Shown here: positions 5,166-5,770 of the stretch, piece by piece | Layout of the letters: each line of letters starts with the position of its first letter | How positions within the stretch are numbered: the first letter of the stretch is position 1 | Assembly (NCBI GenBank): GCA_002427015.1 | Contig: DIPE01000076.1 | Span: forward strand, 1,741-7,510 | Direction of reading: 5' to 3' | Source: Firmicutes bacterium UBA5496 | Lineage (GTDB): Bacteria; Bacillota; Proteinivoracia; UBA4975 | DNA length: 5,770 nucleotides | Notes under the pieces: generated by a model | The model's database searches: none | What the model saw: only the letters and a program-made list of their open reading frames with translations | Told to the model about the DNA's origin: nothing | Translations under genes and position numbers: made by a program

Positions 5166-5770
5166 CTAAAGGATTTTAAAGCCGTTTCGTTCCAAAATCT
5201 GCTGGGTTTCAGGGCCTTTGCCTTTTTCCACCTTTAGGATTACCATATTCGTTGAGGCAAAACGGCTTTGGGTAGAGACCACAGTCTCGATTTTAATCTC
5301 ATTTTTTTGCATAAGAGCAGTGATGTCAGCCAGGCGTCCTAAGACATCGGGGACTGCAAACATCACCCGGTCCCCGCCTTTGGGCCCGTAACCCAGGATT
5401 TCGTCAAAAACCCGCAAAACATCGCCTTTAGTGAGGATGCCCACTAGTTGATTGTCATTATCTACAACGGGAAGCAAGTCCACCTCGTGGCGGAACATTA
5501 TGTATGAGGCTTGCTCAATGGGTTCACCCGCATTGATTGCCAATACTTCCTGATCCGGGTGGAGAAGCTCGCTGACGGTTCTGCGGTGGAGAAAATGAGC
5601 GATGCGGCGCTTGTCCGGTTCAATAGTGACTTTTGTGGAAGCGAAGGGAATAGGCATGTCAGTATCTATGCCTGCTTCTTGATTTTGCTGGGCGCAGCAG
5701 GCGCAAAATTCACGCATGATCGTCTTCTCATCGACAACGCCAACAACCTTGCCTCCATCTACAACAGGAA
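5166..5770 (-). CDS. AcuB-like CBS-ACT domain protein (5' end outside window)
   Basis: The reading frame stays open to the right edge, so the N-terminus is missing; an internal ATG at 5717 is not the start, because the bases before it encode 'PVVDGGKVVGVVDEKTI', the second half of a CBS domain. The visible 200 residues comprise the end of CBS1 (1-20), a linker of about 43 residues, CBS2 (64-122, with LLPVVDNDNQLVGILTKGDVLRVF), and an ACT domain (135-200, beginning VMFAVPDVLGRLADI). CBS pairs bind adenosyl nucleotides and ACT domains usually bind amino acids or similar ligands, so this is likely a cytoplasmic ligand-sensing regulator. This domain order is that of AcuB-type proteins, named for acetoin utilisation in B. 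subtilis. No acu neighbours are visible, so an acetoin role is not supported. About 40-50 residues are probably missing. Confidence 0.85.
   Translation of the reverse strand, partial: PVVDGGKVVGVVDEKTIMREFCACCAQQNQEAGIDTDMPIPFASTKVTIEPDKRRIAHFLHRRTVSELLHPDQEVLAINAGEPIEQASYIMFRHEVDLLPVVDNDNQLVGILTKGDVLRVFDEILGYGPKGGDRVMFAVPDVLGRLADITALMQKNEIKIETVVSTQSRFASTNMVILKVEKGKGPETQQILERNGFKIL

Noticed and set aside
5717..5717. ATG at 5717 as the start of the CBS-ACT gene
   Set aside because: The frame continues upstream to the window edge and encodes a recognisable CBS segment; the gene is truncated by the window and not short.

Overview
The window reads as chromosomal housekeeping and accessory DNA from a Gram-positive-lineage bacterium, most likely an anaerobic member of the Firmicutes (Clostridia or Negativicutes type). 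Three things point there: strong purine-rich Shine-Dalgarno sites (AAGGAGG, GGAGGG, AAGGGGTGAT), use of GTG and TTG starts beside them, and compact rho-independent terminators. The content (a YpsC/RlmL-like RNA methyltransferase, an AcuB-like CBS-ACT protein, zinc-ribbon membrane proteins) also fits. The genus cannot be fixed from the sequence. I see no mobile element, CRISPR array, rRNA or tRNA.

Layout. At 1-146 (minus) is the 5' end of a small coiled-coil protein of unknown function. It has a recognisable promoter with an AT-rich palindrome over its -10 region. Diverging from it, 268-1525 (plus) is a two-gene unit: a RimJ/RimL-type GNAT acetyltransferase, then a PAP2/AUR1-type membrane phosphatase. 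It is closed by a strong terminator at 1543-1566. Convergent to it on the minus strand come three genes (read right to left): a 66-aa protein of 13-residue repeats with a TTG start (3545-3745), a zinc-ribbon single-span membrane protein (2794-3459), and a THUMP-domain RNA methyltransferase (1568-2722). A terminator at 2763-2785 separates the last two.

Diverging from the 66-aa gene is a YdjM-like membrane metal-dependent hydrolase (3948-4430, plus). The 200-bp gap between them holds a perfect 16-bp palindrome next to a TTGACA box. Convergent hairpins at 4435-4513 separate this hydrolase from a minus-strand multi-span membrane protein (4517-5044, GTG start). The window ends with a minus-strand CBS-CBS-ACT protein (5166 to beyond 5770), which is 5'-truncated by the window edge and followed by a clear terminator.

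The genes do not form one obvious pathway. The only clear co-transcribed pair is GNAT plus PAP2. I see no convincing new multi-gene system. The items most worth a second look are the repeat protein, which resembles the DUF6150 / '7(1) septoil knot' type, with its mis-callable start and adjacent palindrome, and the inverted repeats upstream of the zinc-ribbon gene.
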